Positions 10,916-19,327 are shown, counted from the first letter of the stretch. The stretch: DNA of 38,088 nt from an uncultured Paracoccaceae bacterium (GCA_947492825.1 CANLNT010000004.1:1-38088); one strand, 5' to 3'. Numbers and translations: made by a program. Notes: generated from the sequence alone by a model not told the origin.

Positions 10916-10925
10916 GGGCCCTGGC

Positions 10926-11594
10926 ATGATCCAGTTCCAAAACGTCAACAAAACCTTCTGGACCCAATCCGGCAGCAAGGTGATTGCCGATGACATCAAC
11001 ATCACCTTCCCCACCGGCAAATCCGTGGGGCTGATGGGCCGCAATGGCGCGGGCAAAACCACGCTGATGCAGATGATCGGCGGGCGGGTCAAACCCGACA
11101 GCGGCGTGATTGACCGCACCGGCACGATTTCGTGGACCGTGGGCTTTGCAGGTTCGTTCAATCGCGACATGACCGGCGCGCAGAACACAAAATTCATCGC
11201 CCGCGTCTATGGCGTCGATACCGAAGACCTAATGGCCTATGTGCAGGACTTTGCAGAGCTAGGCCATCACTTCCACGCGCCGGTGCGCAGCTATTCGGCG
11301 GGCATGCGGTCGCGGCTGGCCTTTGGGGTTTCCATCGGTATCCCGTTTGACACCTATCTGGTGGACGAGGTCACATCCGTGGGCGACGCCGCCTTTAAAC
11401 GCAAAAGCCGGCTGGCCTTTACCGAGCGGATGAAGACCGCAGGCGCCGTGGTTGTCACCCACTCTACCCGGCAGCTGAAAATGCTCTGTGATGCCGGGGC
11501 CATTTTGGAAGACGGCAAGTTGACCTATTACGATGACGTAGACGAGGCGATCGCCCAGCACCACGCCAATATGGGCTCCGACGAGGACGAGTGA
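10926..11594 (+). CDS. KpsT-type polysaccharide ABC transporter ATPase
   Basis: ATP-binding subunit of an ABC-2 polysaccharide exporter, 222 residues, the usual KpsT/CtrD size. Seen: Walker A G38-R-N-G-A-G-K-T45, signature Y123-S-A-G-M127, Walker B Y144-L-V-D-E148 and the switch histidine H179 in V-V-T-H-S. There is no C-terminal carbohydrate-binding extension of the Wzt kind, which favours the capsule-type transporter. Its permease partner is encoded 22 kb away at 33706-34512. The stop codon (11592-11594) shares its last base with the parS-like palindrome, so the polysaccharide block and the partition block abut. Confidence 0.95.
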   Translation: MIQFQNVNKTFWTQSGSKVIADDINITFPTGKSVGLMGRNGAGKTTLMQMIGGRVKPDSGVIDRTGTISWTVGFAGSFNRDMTGAQNTKFIARVYGVDTEDLMAYVQDFAELGHHFHAPVRSYSAGMRSRLAFGVSIGIPFDTYLVDEVTSVGDAAFKRKSRLAFTERMKTAGAVVVTHSTRQLKMLCDAGAILEDGKLTYYDDVDEAIAQHHANMGSDEDE

Positions 11595-11613
11595 CGTTTC
11601 GCGCGCGAAACGT
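11594..11613. promoter_or_regulatory. parS-like centromere palindrome, site 1
   Basis: ACGTTTCGCGCGCGAAACGT is a perfect 20-bp palindrome between the kpsT stop and the parB stop. Its GTTTCGC..GCGAAAC arms resemble the general parS pattern GTTTCAC..GTGAAAC. Site 2 between parA and parB has the same arms, and both are followed by closely similar bases (TATTATGTCAC against TCTCATGTCAT), so the recognised element may be longer than the palindrome. ParB encoded next door is the expected binder. Confidence 0.8.
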
Positions 11614-11647
11614 ATTATGTCACATTTTTGGGGCGAAATAGACTCTA

Positions 11648-12634
11648 TTAAAGGGACTTTAGAGTCTGAATAAGCCTGGCGACCACGTCCGGATCGCGCA
11701 TCCTGTCACCTGACAGTTCAACCCTGCCGCTTGCCTTGCGGGTCAGGGTAATGCCCGGGGCCACGTCAATCTTTTCAGCCGGGGCGGCCCCCGTTTTGGC
11801 CCCAACACCCGGCCCGCGCAACACCCGGGTCAGCACTGCGACTTCCTCTGCCGCTGTGGCTGGCGGCGTGATCTGCAGCGCCTGTTTCAGCCGGGACGTA
11901 AAGCCTGGATCGCTGCCCAACTGCTTGGCCACCGCCAACCCCAGCTTTTCACTGATCGCCGTGGGAAACCGCAGCACATCATCCAGCGCCCGGACCAGCC
12001 CGACAAAGCTGCCGATCTTGGATCGCCGCGCGCGCGGCACATGGGCAAACAGCGCCGAAAGCGCCAGCGCATCGGTGCGGTAAACACCGGCATCCTTGGC
12101 CCGCGCCACGATCCGGCCCCGTTCATAGAACGACAGATCCACGCGGACTTCATTTTCCTCGACCATCGACAGATAGGCCTCTGCCGCCTCTTGTGGCGCG
12201 CGCACAACGGCCAAAACAGTGTCTAACGCTGGGTTTTTCTCTGAAACCTCGCGCAAGGCTGTATAGCGTCGATAGCCCGAGATCAGCCCATAGCGCCCAG
12301 CCCCCAGATCGCTGACTTCAATTGGTGTCTGCTGGCCGCGCGCCTCAAGGCTGGCAACCAGCGCCTGCATCTCGGTCGCATCCATCGCCACCCGATCCCG
12401 CACCAGAAACCCCGGATCAATCACATCCAGTGGCAGCTTTTGGATCAGCCGCCCCTCGGACCGCGCGGCGGTCAATTCGGCGGCCACCTCGGTCAGGGCG
12501 GCACTGGCTGCTGCATCATGGGCCACATCGGCAATCGGCGGCCGCGTGGACAGGGCAGGGCGGGCGGATGCCGCCGGGGCCTCTGCTACGGGCGCATCCA
12601 TCCGCGCCGGGGTCAGCCGTTTACGTTTTGCCAT
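11648..12634 (-). CDS. parB: ParB-family centromere-binding partition protein
   Basis: DNA-binding half of the partition system, 328 residues. Seen: a basic N-terminus (MAKRKRLTPAR), the ParB N-terminal nuclease-like domain with I-S-G-Y-R-R-Y-T-A-L at the place of the GERR motif, a central helix-turn-helix region, and a C-terminal basic/hydrophobic part. The start at 12634 has AGGAGG five bases upstream; the in-frame GTG at 12640 overlaps that ribosome-binding site and is rejected. It follows parA after 35 bp, and that gap holds parS site 2, which touches the parB ribosome-binding site, so ParB binding could repress its own translation or transcription (inference). Confidence 0.93.
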   Translation of the reverse strand: MAKRKRLTPARMDAPVAEAPAASARPALSTRPPIADVAHDAAASAALTEVAAELTAARSEGRLIQKLPLDVIDPGFLVRDRVAMDATEMQALVASLEARGQQTPIEVSDLGAGRYGLISGYRRYTALREVSEKNPALDTVLAVVRAPQEAAEAYLSMVEENEVRVDLSFYERGRIVARAKDAGVYRTDALALSALFAHVPRARRSKIGSFVGLVRALDDVLRFPTAISEKLGLAVAKQLGSDPGFTSRLKQALQITPPATAAEEVAVLTRVLRGPGVGAKTGAAPAEKIDVAPGITLTRKASGRVELSGDRMRDPDVVARLIQTLKSL

Positions 12635-12644
12635 GCCCACCTCC

Positions 12645-12662
12645 TGTTTCGCGTGCGAAACA
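12645..12662. promoter_or_regulatory. parS-like centromere palindrome, site 2
   Basis: TGTTTCGCGTGCGAAACA is a palindrome apart from its central pair. It lies between parA and parB and on the minus strand is followed at once by the AGGAGG of parB. It shares the GTTTCGC..GCGAAAC arms and the following ATGTCA bases with site 1, about 1.05 kb away. Confidence 0.8.
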
Positions 12663-12669
12663 TCTCATG

Positions 12670-14046
12670 TCATTCTGCCGCCTGTTGCGCGGCCAGCTCA
12701 TCCTGCCGCCATGTGCCCACCAGCAGCGATTTGAACGCCGCATAGGTGGCATCAAAAGTCTCGCGCCCGCGGGCATAGGTTTCGCGGTTGAAATCGCGGT
12801 AATCCGCCTCGTAGATGCCCTGCACCTGTTCCCCCGCCTGACCGATCAGCGCCGTGAAATCCTGCCGGTGCGGCGACAACGTCTTGCCCAGATAGGCCTG
12901 CATCAGCGCCGCAAGCTCTGCCTGTTGTGACCCGTCATAGCGGGTCACAACCGCGCGTACTGCATCCCATGAAAACGCCATTTCGGGTCGGCCAAGCGCG
13001 CGGGCGGCCAGGTTTTCACCGTCTTCGATGCTGGAAAACGTCGTGTGCAGCATGTCGAAAAACCGGCCCGTGCTGTCAAACTCAAGAAAACTCGCCCCCA
13101 CCGGCACCAACAGGATATCCGCCGCCGCCAGACCATTGATCGTGAGGTACCCAAGGGCAGGGGGGGTATCGATAAAGACCACATCGTAGTCATCCAGCAC
13201 ACCATCCGCGTCCAGCACGTCGGTCAGCGCATCCCACAGCTTCCAACCGCGCCCCTGCATCCGCCAGACCGGCACCTGAAACTCGGCCCAATACAGGTTC
13301 AGCTGCGCGCCGATCAGGTCGATGTTCGGCCAATGGGTGCCCTGAATGAGGTCCGCAGCTTTGACCTTCAGCGCTTCATCCAGTGTCTCATCAAGGGGAA
13401 TAGGCGCATCGCCCCGGTCAATCCGCCGCTGGTTGTCTTGGCGTAAATGCCCCGCATAATGCCGCGCCAGCAGCGGAAACACCGTCTGCCATTCATCCGT
13501 GACCTTGCCGCCAAAGATCGAGGTCATCGAGGCTTGGCTATCGAGGTCAATCACCAGCACCTTGTAGCCATCCAGAGCCGCCGACATCGCCAGATGCGCC
13601 GCCGTCGAGGTCTTGCCGACACCGCCCTTGAAATTCGCGACCGCCACCATCTTGGCGGGCAGCCCCTTGGGGCGGTAGGGCAGGTAGTCTTTAGCCTTGG
13701 ATCCTTGGGCGGCAAAGAAGGCGCGCAGCCGCTGCACCTCATCGAGGGTGAACCACTTCGCACCACCGTCCGTTTCGGTGGTGCCCTGCGGCAGTTCGGG
13801 GTTCTGTTTCAGCACGCGCCGGAAATGCGCCTGCGCCACTGGGATCAGGTAGCGGGTGATTTCCCAGGTCGAAAATCGCCGCAATTGCCGACTGCCATCT
13901 TCGGCCAATCCCCGGCCCGCCAGATCATCACGCCCCGCTTCGCAGGCACGCGCAATCTGTGCAAAACCATCCGTAGACGTGGGCCCATCCAAGGCGGCCA
14001 TTGCCGCATCCGGGGTGATCTGGGCATAAAGGGGCAGGCTGCTCAT
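12670..14046 (-). CDS. parA: ParA-family partition ATPase
   Basis: Partition ATPase of 458 residues. The deviant Walker A K140-G-G-V-G-K-T146 is clear, followed by V-L-V-I-D-L-D-S-Q-A-S-M and, later, V-V-F-I-D-T-P-P-A. The roughly 130 residues before the ATPase domain include a helix-turn-helix-like part (F-S-T-W-E-I-T-R-Y-L-I-P), as in autoregulated plasmid ParA proteins. I place the start at 14046 because GGAG stands six bases upstream; longer starts at 14058 or 14106 lack this. It is transcribed away from the origin, divergent from repA, and followed by parB. Confidence 0.93.
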   Translation of the reverse strand: MSSLPLYAQITPDAAMAALDGPTSTDGFAQIARACEAGRDDLAGRGLAEDGSRQLRRFSTWEITRYLIPVAQAHFRRVLKQNPELPQGTTETDGGAKWFTLDEVQRLRAFFAAQGSKAKDYLPYRPKGLPAKMVAVANFKGGVGKTSTAAHLAMSAALDGYKVLVIDLDSQASMTSIFGGKVTDEWQTVFPLLARHYAGHLRQDNQRRIDRGDAPIPLDETLDEALKVKAADLIQGTHWPNIDLIGAQLNLYWAEFQVPVWRMQGRGWKLWDALTDVLDADGVLDDYDVVFIDTPPALGYLTINGLAAADILLVPVGASFLEFDSTGRFFDMLHTTFSSIEDGENLAARALGRPEMAFSWDAVRAVVTRYDGSQQAELAALMQAYLGKTLSPHRQDFTALIGQAGEQVQGIYEADYRDFNRETYARGRETFDATYAAFKSLLVGTWRQDELAAQQAAE

Positions 14047-14285
14047 CCCGCGCTCCATGTGTTGTGTTTTGGGCAAGATACCACAAAACGCCGCACATGA
14101 AAGCAAAGGTTGAACATCGACCCGATTTTCTTAGGAAATCCAGCGGTTTCCAGCCTCTAACGCGATCTGGATCAGGGAAAAGAAAAAAGAGGTTGTTAGA
14201 ATCCGTTAGTTGATCGTTACGGATGTGCGGCGTTTCGGCAAGTCTTTGGAATCCCCGCATGAATACCGTCACCAAAACACCGCTG

Positions 14286-14345
14286 CGACTCTGAAACCCC
14301 GATGAGGCGATTCTGATCCGACGCTACAACGACTCTGATCCCCCG
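14286..14345 (+). repeat. Iterons with 22-bp period
   Basis: Three imperfect direct repeats: CGACTCTGAAACCCCG (14286), CGATTCTGATCCGACG (14308) and CGACTCTGATCCCCCG (14330). The even spacing of two helical turns and the position directly upstream of repA indicate RepA-binding iterons. Confidence 0.75.
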
Positions 14346-14366
14346 TTCGCCCGGTAGACAGGGGCC

Positions 14367-14375
14367 TGTGGATAA
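14367..14375 (-). promoter_or_regulatory. Perfect DnaA box
   Basis: TGTGGATAA is the exact complement of the DnaA consensus TTATCCACA. It lies 59 bp upstream of the repA start and 21 bp past the last regular iteron, as expected for an origin that recruits host DnaA. Confidence 0.75.
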
Positions 14376-14433
14376 CTTTAGGGTGTCACTGAAACCCCGA
14401 AGTCAAAACAGGGGTGATTCCAAAGGGCAGGTC

Positions 14434-15414
14434 ATGACCACCGCACCAGCTATGCGCGATTTTTTTGTCTGTGACATCTTTGATGCCGCGCCCAAAGGCG
14501 ATCTTGGATCGATGGAACATCCGTTCTTTTCGCTCTCGACTCGACCCGATCGCACCATCCGCCATTATCACCACAACGGGACAGAGATTACCGTCACCCC
14601 TTCGGTGCGGGGCCGTGCCACGATCCATGACAAAGACATCCTGATCTATTGCATCAGCCAGTTGATGGCGGCGCTGAACGCTGGCCGCGCAATCAGCCGC
14701 CACCTGACGCTCACCGCCCACGATCTGCTGGTGGCTTGCCGCCGCGACACCGGCGGCGACAGCTACACCCGTCTGCGCGAAGGCTTTGAACGGCTCGCAG
14801 GCACCCGGATCACCACCAATCTGGTCACCGGCGCGTTAGAGACCACCACCGGGTTTGGCCTGATTGAAAGCTGGGAGATTGTGCGCCGCACCCGCGGCGG
14901 ACGCATGGTCAGTGTCAGCGTCACGTTGTCGGATTGGTTATTCCGGGCGGTGCAGGCGAAATCGGTGCTGACGCTGTCACGCGCCTATTTCACTTTGCGC
15001 AAACCGCTGGAACGGCGCGTCTATGAACTGGCGCGCAAACATTGCGGCAATCAGCGCGAATGGCGGATTTCAGTGGCGACCCTGCACACCAAGGCAGGCT
15101 CTGACGCGCCGGTGCGGGTGTTTCGCGCAGCGATCCGTAAGATGATCGCCGCAGATACGCTGCCCGATTATGAGCTGGCCGAGGAGGAGGGCGATATCAT
15201 CCGCGTCACCCGCCGCCGCCTGATCGAAGAAACGCCCGGCCTGCCGCCCTTTGATGCCGAGACGCTGGATACCGCCCGTGCCATGGCGCCGGGCTGGGAT
15301 ATCTATGCGCTCGAGGCGGAATGGCGCGCCTTTTGGGTCACCTCTGGCCGTCAGCCTTTGCGCAGCCCCGGCAAGGCGTTCCTGGGCTGGCTGCGGGGCC
15401 GCGTGCAGCGCTAG
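14434..15414 (+). CDS. repA: Plasmid replication initiator RepA
   Basis: Replication initiator of 326 residues, matching the replication initiator protein A family common on Rhodobacteraceae plasmids. Seen: the N-terminal M-E-H-P-F-F-S-L-S-T-R segment, then R-A-T-I-H-D-K-D-I-L-I-Y, winged-helix-like segments with Y-T-R-L-R-E-G-F-E-R-L-A-G-T, and L-E-R-R-V-Y-E-L-A-R-K-H-C-G. The start at 14434 follows a GGGCAGG stretch; a GTG at 14368 would read through the DnaA box and the last iteron-like unit and is rejected. The stop codon TAG overlaps the convergent stop of the DUF2793 gene in the tetramer CTAG at 15411-15414. Confidence 0.94.
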   Translation: MTTAPAMRDFFVCDIFDAAPKGDLGSMEHPFFSLSTRPDRTIRHYHHNGTEITVTPSVRGRATIHDKDILIYCISQLMAALNAGRAISRHLTLTAHDLLVACRRDTGGDSYTRLREGFERLAGTRITTNLVTGALETTTGFGLIESWEIVRRTRGGRMVSVSVTLSDWLFRAVQAKSVLTLSRAYFTLRKPLERRVYELARKHCGNQREWRISVATLHTKAGSDAPVRVFRAAIRKMIAADTLPDYELAEEEGDIIRVTRRRLIEETPGLPPFDAETLDTARAMAPGWDIYALEAEWRAFWVTSGRQPLRSPGKAFLGWLRGRVQR

Positions 15415-16406
15415 CGTCCGGGCAGGCCGCCCAGATAGGTCAGATTATAGGTCAGCGTCTCGGTGAACCGGTTCAGGATCTGCAGCCCGCTGGTGCTGGC
15501 CGCGATCACGCTGTTGCCCGCAGTGCCCTCTGTCCCGGTCAGGGTCGCGCCGCCCAAACTTTCCAGCGATGGCCCGTTGCCGATCACCGCCACCCCGGGC
15601 GAGGCACCGGTGTCATAGATCACAAAGCCCCCGTGTGACGCCAATGGATGGCCCGAGGGGGCCAACCGCAGCACAGTGATCAGCACGCCGCCTGACTGGC
15701 AGGGGGTCGGCAGGGTGATCACCGTATCGGGCGCCACATCCACAGCCCCCCCGGTGATCGCTGCGGCCGTGGTCATGCCGGTAGTGGCATCCATACGCAG
15801 CGCTTCGGTGAAACTGGCCCCATCGGGCGAGACCTTGACGCTGAAATCATCATTGCCCGCCAACCCCATCTCGGCGCGGCCCGAAAACCCGGTCTGATAC
15901 AGCAGGCTCGCGGTGTCGCCCGCATTTGCCTTGTTGATCTTCAGCTGATGCCCGGCACCCGCATTGTTCAACAGCGTGGCATCCGCCGCCACCGCCAGCT
16001 TGTTGGTGGCGTCATAGCTGGCGCCGATGCCGACCCCCGCCAGATTGTTCAGATCGGGCGCGCCCGTGGTCAGATCAGCCCAATTTGCCCCGTCATAGAC
16101 CCTGATCTCACCTGCGGCGGCATCATAGGCCCGCAAGCCGGTGCGCGGCACCACATAAAGCCAGCCACCCCCGCGCCAGCTTGCGATTTCGCCTGTGCGC
16201 CCGGCCCAGGCCCCGCTGGCCCCGGCAGCCACCACCCAGGCCTGCCCCTCATTGGGGCTGCCGGGCGGGGTGGTGGTGACAAAATCCTGCACCACCAGCT
16301 GCACCAACAGGTCCAGCTGTTCGACGGCTTCGTTGTGGGTCACATGTTTCTGGGCCTGGCCCGCCTGAATATAGGGCAGGTTCAGGCTGGGCGAGGATTG
16401 GGACAT
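15411..16406 (-). CDS. DUF2793 domain protein
   Basis: Protein of 331 residues. The N-terminal 110 residues match DUF2793: L-N-L-P-Y-I-Q-A-G-Q-A-Q-K-H-V-T-H-N-E-A then a hydrophobic L-V-Q-L-V-V stretch and repeated Trp/Gly strands (G-Q-A-W-V-V, W-L-Y-V-V-P). The rest is Gly/Ala/Thr-rich and strand-like, resembling tail-fibre or surface proteins, without a signal peptide. DUF2793 proteins occur near phage tail genes in alphaproteobacteria, but no other phage gene is present here. The ATG at 16406 has AAAGGTGG about nine bases upstream; earlier codons in the frame are poor. Function unknown. It is convergent with repA and divergent from the fkbH-like gene. Confidence 0.85.
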   Translation of the reverse strand: MSQSSPSLNLPYIQAGQAQKHVTHNEAVEQLDLLVQLVVQDFVTTTPPGSPNEGQAWVVAAGASGAWAGRTGEIASWRGGGWLYVVPRTGLRAYDAAAGEIRVYDGANWADLTTGAPDLNNLAGVGIGASYDATNKLAVAADATLLNNAGAGHQLKINKANAGDTASLLYQTGFSGRAEMGLAGNDDFSVKVSPDGASFTEALRMDATTGMTTAAAITGGAVDVAPDTVITLPTPCQSGGVLITVLRLAPSGHPLASHGGFVIYDTGASPGVAVIGNGPSLESLGGATLTGTEGTAGNSVIAASTSGLQILNRFTETLTYNLTYLGGLPGR

Positions 16407-16449
16407 GGGGGTGGCCACCTTTGTTAAACCGATTTGCCGCAGGATCAGG

Positions 16450-16499
16450 CAAAGCGGTGAACGCCTGCTTGCAGCACCGTGCGGTGCCAAAGCGGTGAA
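16450..16499. promoter_or_regulatory. Repeat-palindrome-repeat element upstream of fkbH-like gene
   Basis: The direct repeat CAAAGCGGTGAA occurs at 16450-16461 and 16488-16499, 38 bp apart. Between them, touching the second copy, is the dyad GCACCG-TG-CGGTGC (16474-16487). The same dyad with one further base (15 bp exact) recurs at 26268-26282 upstream of the methyltransferase gene. The element lies in the 158-bp divergent gap before the fkbH-like gene and looks like a regulator-binding region; the binder is unknown. Confidence 0.5.
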
Positions 16500-16564
16500 A
16501 AATCGCGCAACAATCGCCATGATTTGGTCAGATTGTTTCAATAAACCTCGGCCTCAGGCATGCT

Positions 16565-18292
16565 ATGACAATTGACCGCAGTGGGACCAAAACCGTGAAT
16601 ATTCAGACCTTCGACAGCGTCACATCATCCGTCAAACTGGTGATCTGGGACCTTGATGAAACCTTCTGGAAAGGCACGCTTTCGGAAGAGGGCATTGAAC
16701 CCATTCAGGCCCATATCGACATGGTCCGCACGCTGGTCGATCGCGGCATCATGTGTTCGATCTGTTCCAAGAACGACTTTGATCAGGCCAAGGCGGCGCT
16801 GGAAAAGCTGGGTATCTGGGACATGTTCGTCTTTCCCCATATCGCCTGGTCCCCCAAGGGGCAGGCGATTGAGAAAATGGTGCGTGACATGGGGCTGCGC
16901 GACGAAAACGTGCTGTTCCTTGATGACAACCACCTCAACCTCGAAGAGGCGCAGTTTTTCAACACATCCCTGATGGCGGTTGAGGCGCATGGCGACATGA
17001 CCGGGCTCTTGGCGCTGCCGCAGCTCAAGGGCAAGGATGACAGCAGCCATTCCCGCCTCGCGCAGTACAAGGTGATGGAGCAGAAGCAATCCGAACAGGC
17101 GGATGCAGGCCTGTCGAATACCGAATTCCTCAAACAATCCGAGATCAAGATCCGCATCATCACGGACGTGGAAAACCACATGGACCGGGTGCTTGAGATC
17201 CTCAACCGCACCAACCAGCTGAACTTTACCAAGGTGCGCGCCAATACCGACGCAGAGCGGCAAGACCTCGCGGACCTCCTCGCGGTGTCGGGCATGCATG
17301 CGGGCCTGATCGAGGTGCGCGACCGCTATGGTGATTACGGTATCGTCGGCTTCTTTTGCGTGCGCACCAAGTTTTCCGGCACCACCGTGCATCACCTGGC
17401 ATTTTCCTGCCGGACGCTGAACATGGGTGTCGAACAATGGGTCTGGAATTATCTGGGCCGCCCCGACTTTAAACATGTGGGGCCCGTCGCCGGTGAGCTG
17501 TCAGAGCCTGAGACGGTCGATTGGATCACCGAAGTCACCGATTTCGACACCGGCGAGAATGAACTGGAAGAACGTCGGCTCTGTCTGGTTGGCGGCTGCG
17601 ACCTTTTGCAGGTGTCGTTCTACTGCGGCACCAACCGCGATGAATTTGTGAACAAGCAGGACGATCAGGGCATGTTGGTGCGCTATGATGACGTCGGCTT
17701 TTTCATCAACCCGCGCGATCCGCAGCTGAAACACTCCAAGCCGCTGCAACGCTTTGCAGGTTATACATTGGACGAGATGAAGGATCTGGACCGATCCCTG
17801 CGCGAGGCGGACCTGATCCTGCTGTCGATGTATTTCTCGATCCCGTCAGACAACCTTTTCACCTATGGCGGGCAGGAATGGGGCGGCAAGTATTACGCCA
17901 CCATTCCGCCGCGGCGGATGAAAAAGCTGATGAAAGATCCCGATCACGCAATGCGCTTTGCCAAGGAAATGTTCCACCGCCGCCTGCCATTGGAAGAGCG
18001 GTTGGAATTGACCCGCCGCAGCTTTGAACACGCCGACACGCTGCGCGATCCTGAAACGCCGCTCTTTATTCTGTCGGCGGTGACCAAACACGGGCAACAG
18101 GCCGAACGCACGCTGGCCATGCGCCAGGGGTTCAACACGATGTGCCGCGACTTCTGTGCGGGCCGCCCCAATACCTATTTTGTCGATATCGACACCCTGC
18201 TGGACGACGATGAATTCGCCGACAGCGACCACTACACACGCACCGGCTATTTCAAGATCGCCGAGTTCGTGAACCAGAACGCAAAATCCTGA
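16565..18292 (+). CDS. FkbH-like HAD-superfamily protein
   Basis: Protein of 575 residues with FkbH architecture. The HAD (subfamily IIIC) domain is N-terminal, with motif I D29-L-D-E-T33 and later F-L-D-D-N-H-L-N. A GNAT-like region follows (about 190-310, with N-Q-L-N-F-T-K and Y-G-D-Y-G-I-V-G-F). The C-terminal part (about 350-575) looks SGNH-like: G-G-C-D-L-L near its start and S-D-H-Y-T-R-T-G-Y at its end. FkbH proteins load a glyceryl unit from 1,3-bisphosphoglycerate onto a carrier protein in antibiotic pathways, and relatives occur in glycan clusters. No carrier protein is encoded here. It probably makes or transfers an acyl-type glycan substituent (inference). An alternative GTG start lies at 16595. 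Confidence 0.88.
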   Translation: MTIDRSGTKTVNIQTFDSVTSSVKLVIWDLDETFWKGTLSEEGIEPIQAHIDMVRTLVDRGIMCSICSKNDFDQAKAALEKLGIWDMFVFPHIAWSPKGQAIEKMVRDMGLRDENVLFLDDNHLNLEEAQFFNTSLMAVEAHGDMTGLLALPQLKGKDDSSHSRLAQYKVMEQKQSEQADAGLSNTEFLKQSEIKIRIITDVENHMDRVLEILNRTNQLNFTKVRANTDAERQDLADLLAVSGMHAGLIEVRDRYGDYGIVGFFCVRTKFSGTTVHHLAFSCRTLNMGVEQWVWNYLGRPDFKHVGPVAGELSEPETVDWITEVTDFDTGENELEERRLCLVGGCDLLQVSFYCGTNRDEFVNKQDDQGMLVRYDDVGFFINPRDPQLKHSKPLQRFAGYTLDEMKDLDRSLREADLILLSMYFSIPSDNLFTYGGQEWGGKYYATIPPRRMKKLMKDPDHAMRFAKEMFHRRLPLEERLELTRRSFEHADTLRDPETPLFILSAVTKHGQQAERTLAMRQGFNTMCRDFCAGRPNTYFVDIDTLLDDDEFADSDHYTRTGYFKIAEFVNQNAKS

Positions 18293-18329
18293 AGGCCCGT
18301 CAGAGGCCAGCACCAAGAGGCAGAAGACC

Positions 18330-19244
18330 ATGAGCAAGTTTGACCATACAGGGGGTCATGTGACACCCGTGATGACATCGAAAACCGATCTGACCTATGA
18401 CGTCCTGCTGGATGAGATCGCCCGCCGCGCCAAGACATGGGCCTGGTGGCATGACGACAAGGGTGACCAACTGACCGTGAATTTCACCACCCACGGGGCG
18501 ATGGAATTTGATACCAGCCACAAGGACGTCGCCGCCTGGATGGCGGATGCCCATAAGGACGGCTGGACGATTGAACCGTTTTCCTGCCTGGTGCTGGAAA
18601 CGCTGGCCGATCTGACCGGGGCGACCACGGCGCTTGATATCGGTACACACTACGGCTTTATCTCGCAGTTCATGCTGCGCCTGCCGCAGATGACCCGCGT
18701 GGACGGGATCGAAATGAACCCCTTTGCTGCCGGTGTTGTGGCGGCCAACCATGCCAAAAACCCCGCATTAGACCCTGATAACCGCTACCACATGCATGTG
18801 GCAGGCCTGTCGGACACATCCGCGCTGAATCAAACGGTCTGGTATGAAGGCATGCGTCTGGCCTTTGAAAAGCGCGGCCGCTGGACCGAAGGCACGCTGG
18901 ATATCCTCAGCTTGCGTGATCTGTGCGACCGCATCGGCCATGTGCCTGATCTGATCAAGATCGACATCGAAGGCTGGGAAGGGCGTCTGGTCGATGACCT
19001 CAACCACATTCTGGATCAGCACCACCCTGCGGTGCTCTTGGAACTGCACTGGGACGAAATCGTCGAACGTCACGGGGCCACGCGCCGCGACATCATGATG
19101 GCCTTCCTGTCGCACGGCTATCGCTGTGGCCGGTTGCAATGGCACCAGAAAATGCCCAAGGCCGGGTTCCTGCAAGAGGTTACGGTTGAAAACCTGGACG
19201 AGATGCTGGGCAATAAAAACCACGCGATGTTTGCGCTTTTTTAA
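18330..19244 (+). CDS. FkbM-family SAM methyltransferase
   Basis: Class I methyltransferase of 304 residues. The SAM-binding motif is A101-L-D-I-G-T-H-Y-G, and the FkbM-family signature is P206-D-L-I-K-I-D-I-E-G-W-E217. FkbM enzymes O-methylate hydroxyl groups of small molecules and sugars. The gene starts 37 bp after the fkbH-like gene, with AAGAGG nine bases before the ATG, so the two are probably co-transcribed. The target is likely a sugar or glyceryl hydroxyl of the glycan (inference). A small stem (AGAGGT/ACCTCT, 19244-19261) overlaps its stop codon but has no T-run. Confidence 0.88.
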   Translation: MSKFDHTGGHVTPVMTSKTDLTYDVLLDEIARRAKTWAWWHDDKGDQLTVNFTTHGAMEFDTSHKDVAAWMADAHKDGWTIEPFSCLVLETLADLTGATTALDIGTHYGFISQFMLRLPQMTRVDGIEMNPFAAGVVAANHAKNPALDPDNRYHMHVAGLSDTSALNQTVWYEGMRLAFEKRGRWTEGTLDILSLRDLCDRIGHVPDLIKIDIEGWEGRLVDDLNHILDQHHPAVLLELHWDEIVERHGATRRDIMMAFLSHGYRCGRLQWHQKMPKAGFLQEVTVENLDEMLGNKNHAMFALF

Positions 19245-19327
19245 GAGGTTTGGGCACCTCTGCCATATGGGGACCGCAGCGCTGCCTCAAAACGGCCACG
19301 CCCCTTGGCAAATTTCAGCGGCGCGGC

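Larger units (their letters stand above)
14047..14433. other. Probable replication origin between parA and repA
   Basis: This 387-bp gap holds no gene and shows the parts of an iteron origin. Three related 16-bp units of form CGAYTCTGAWMCCCCG start at 14286, 14308 and 14330, exactly 22 bp apart, and a fourth partial copy (CTGAAACCCCG) lies at 14389-14399. A perfect DnaA box is at 14367-14375. An A/T-rich stretch (about 14175-14220, including AAAAGAAAAAAGAGG) could be the unwinding region. ATCCGT/ACGGAT arms at 14201-14224 could be an operator for parAB or repA. Confidence 0.75.

Noticed and set aside
19244-19261. Small stem-loop over the fkbM stop as a terminator
   Set aside because: Only 6 bp of stem and no T-run afterwards.
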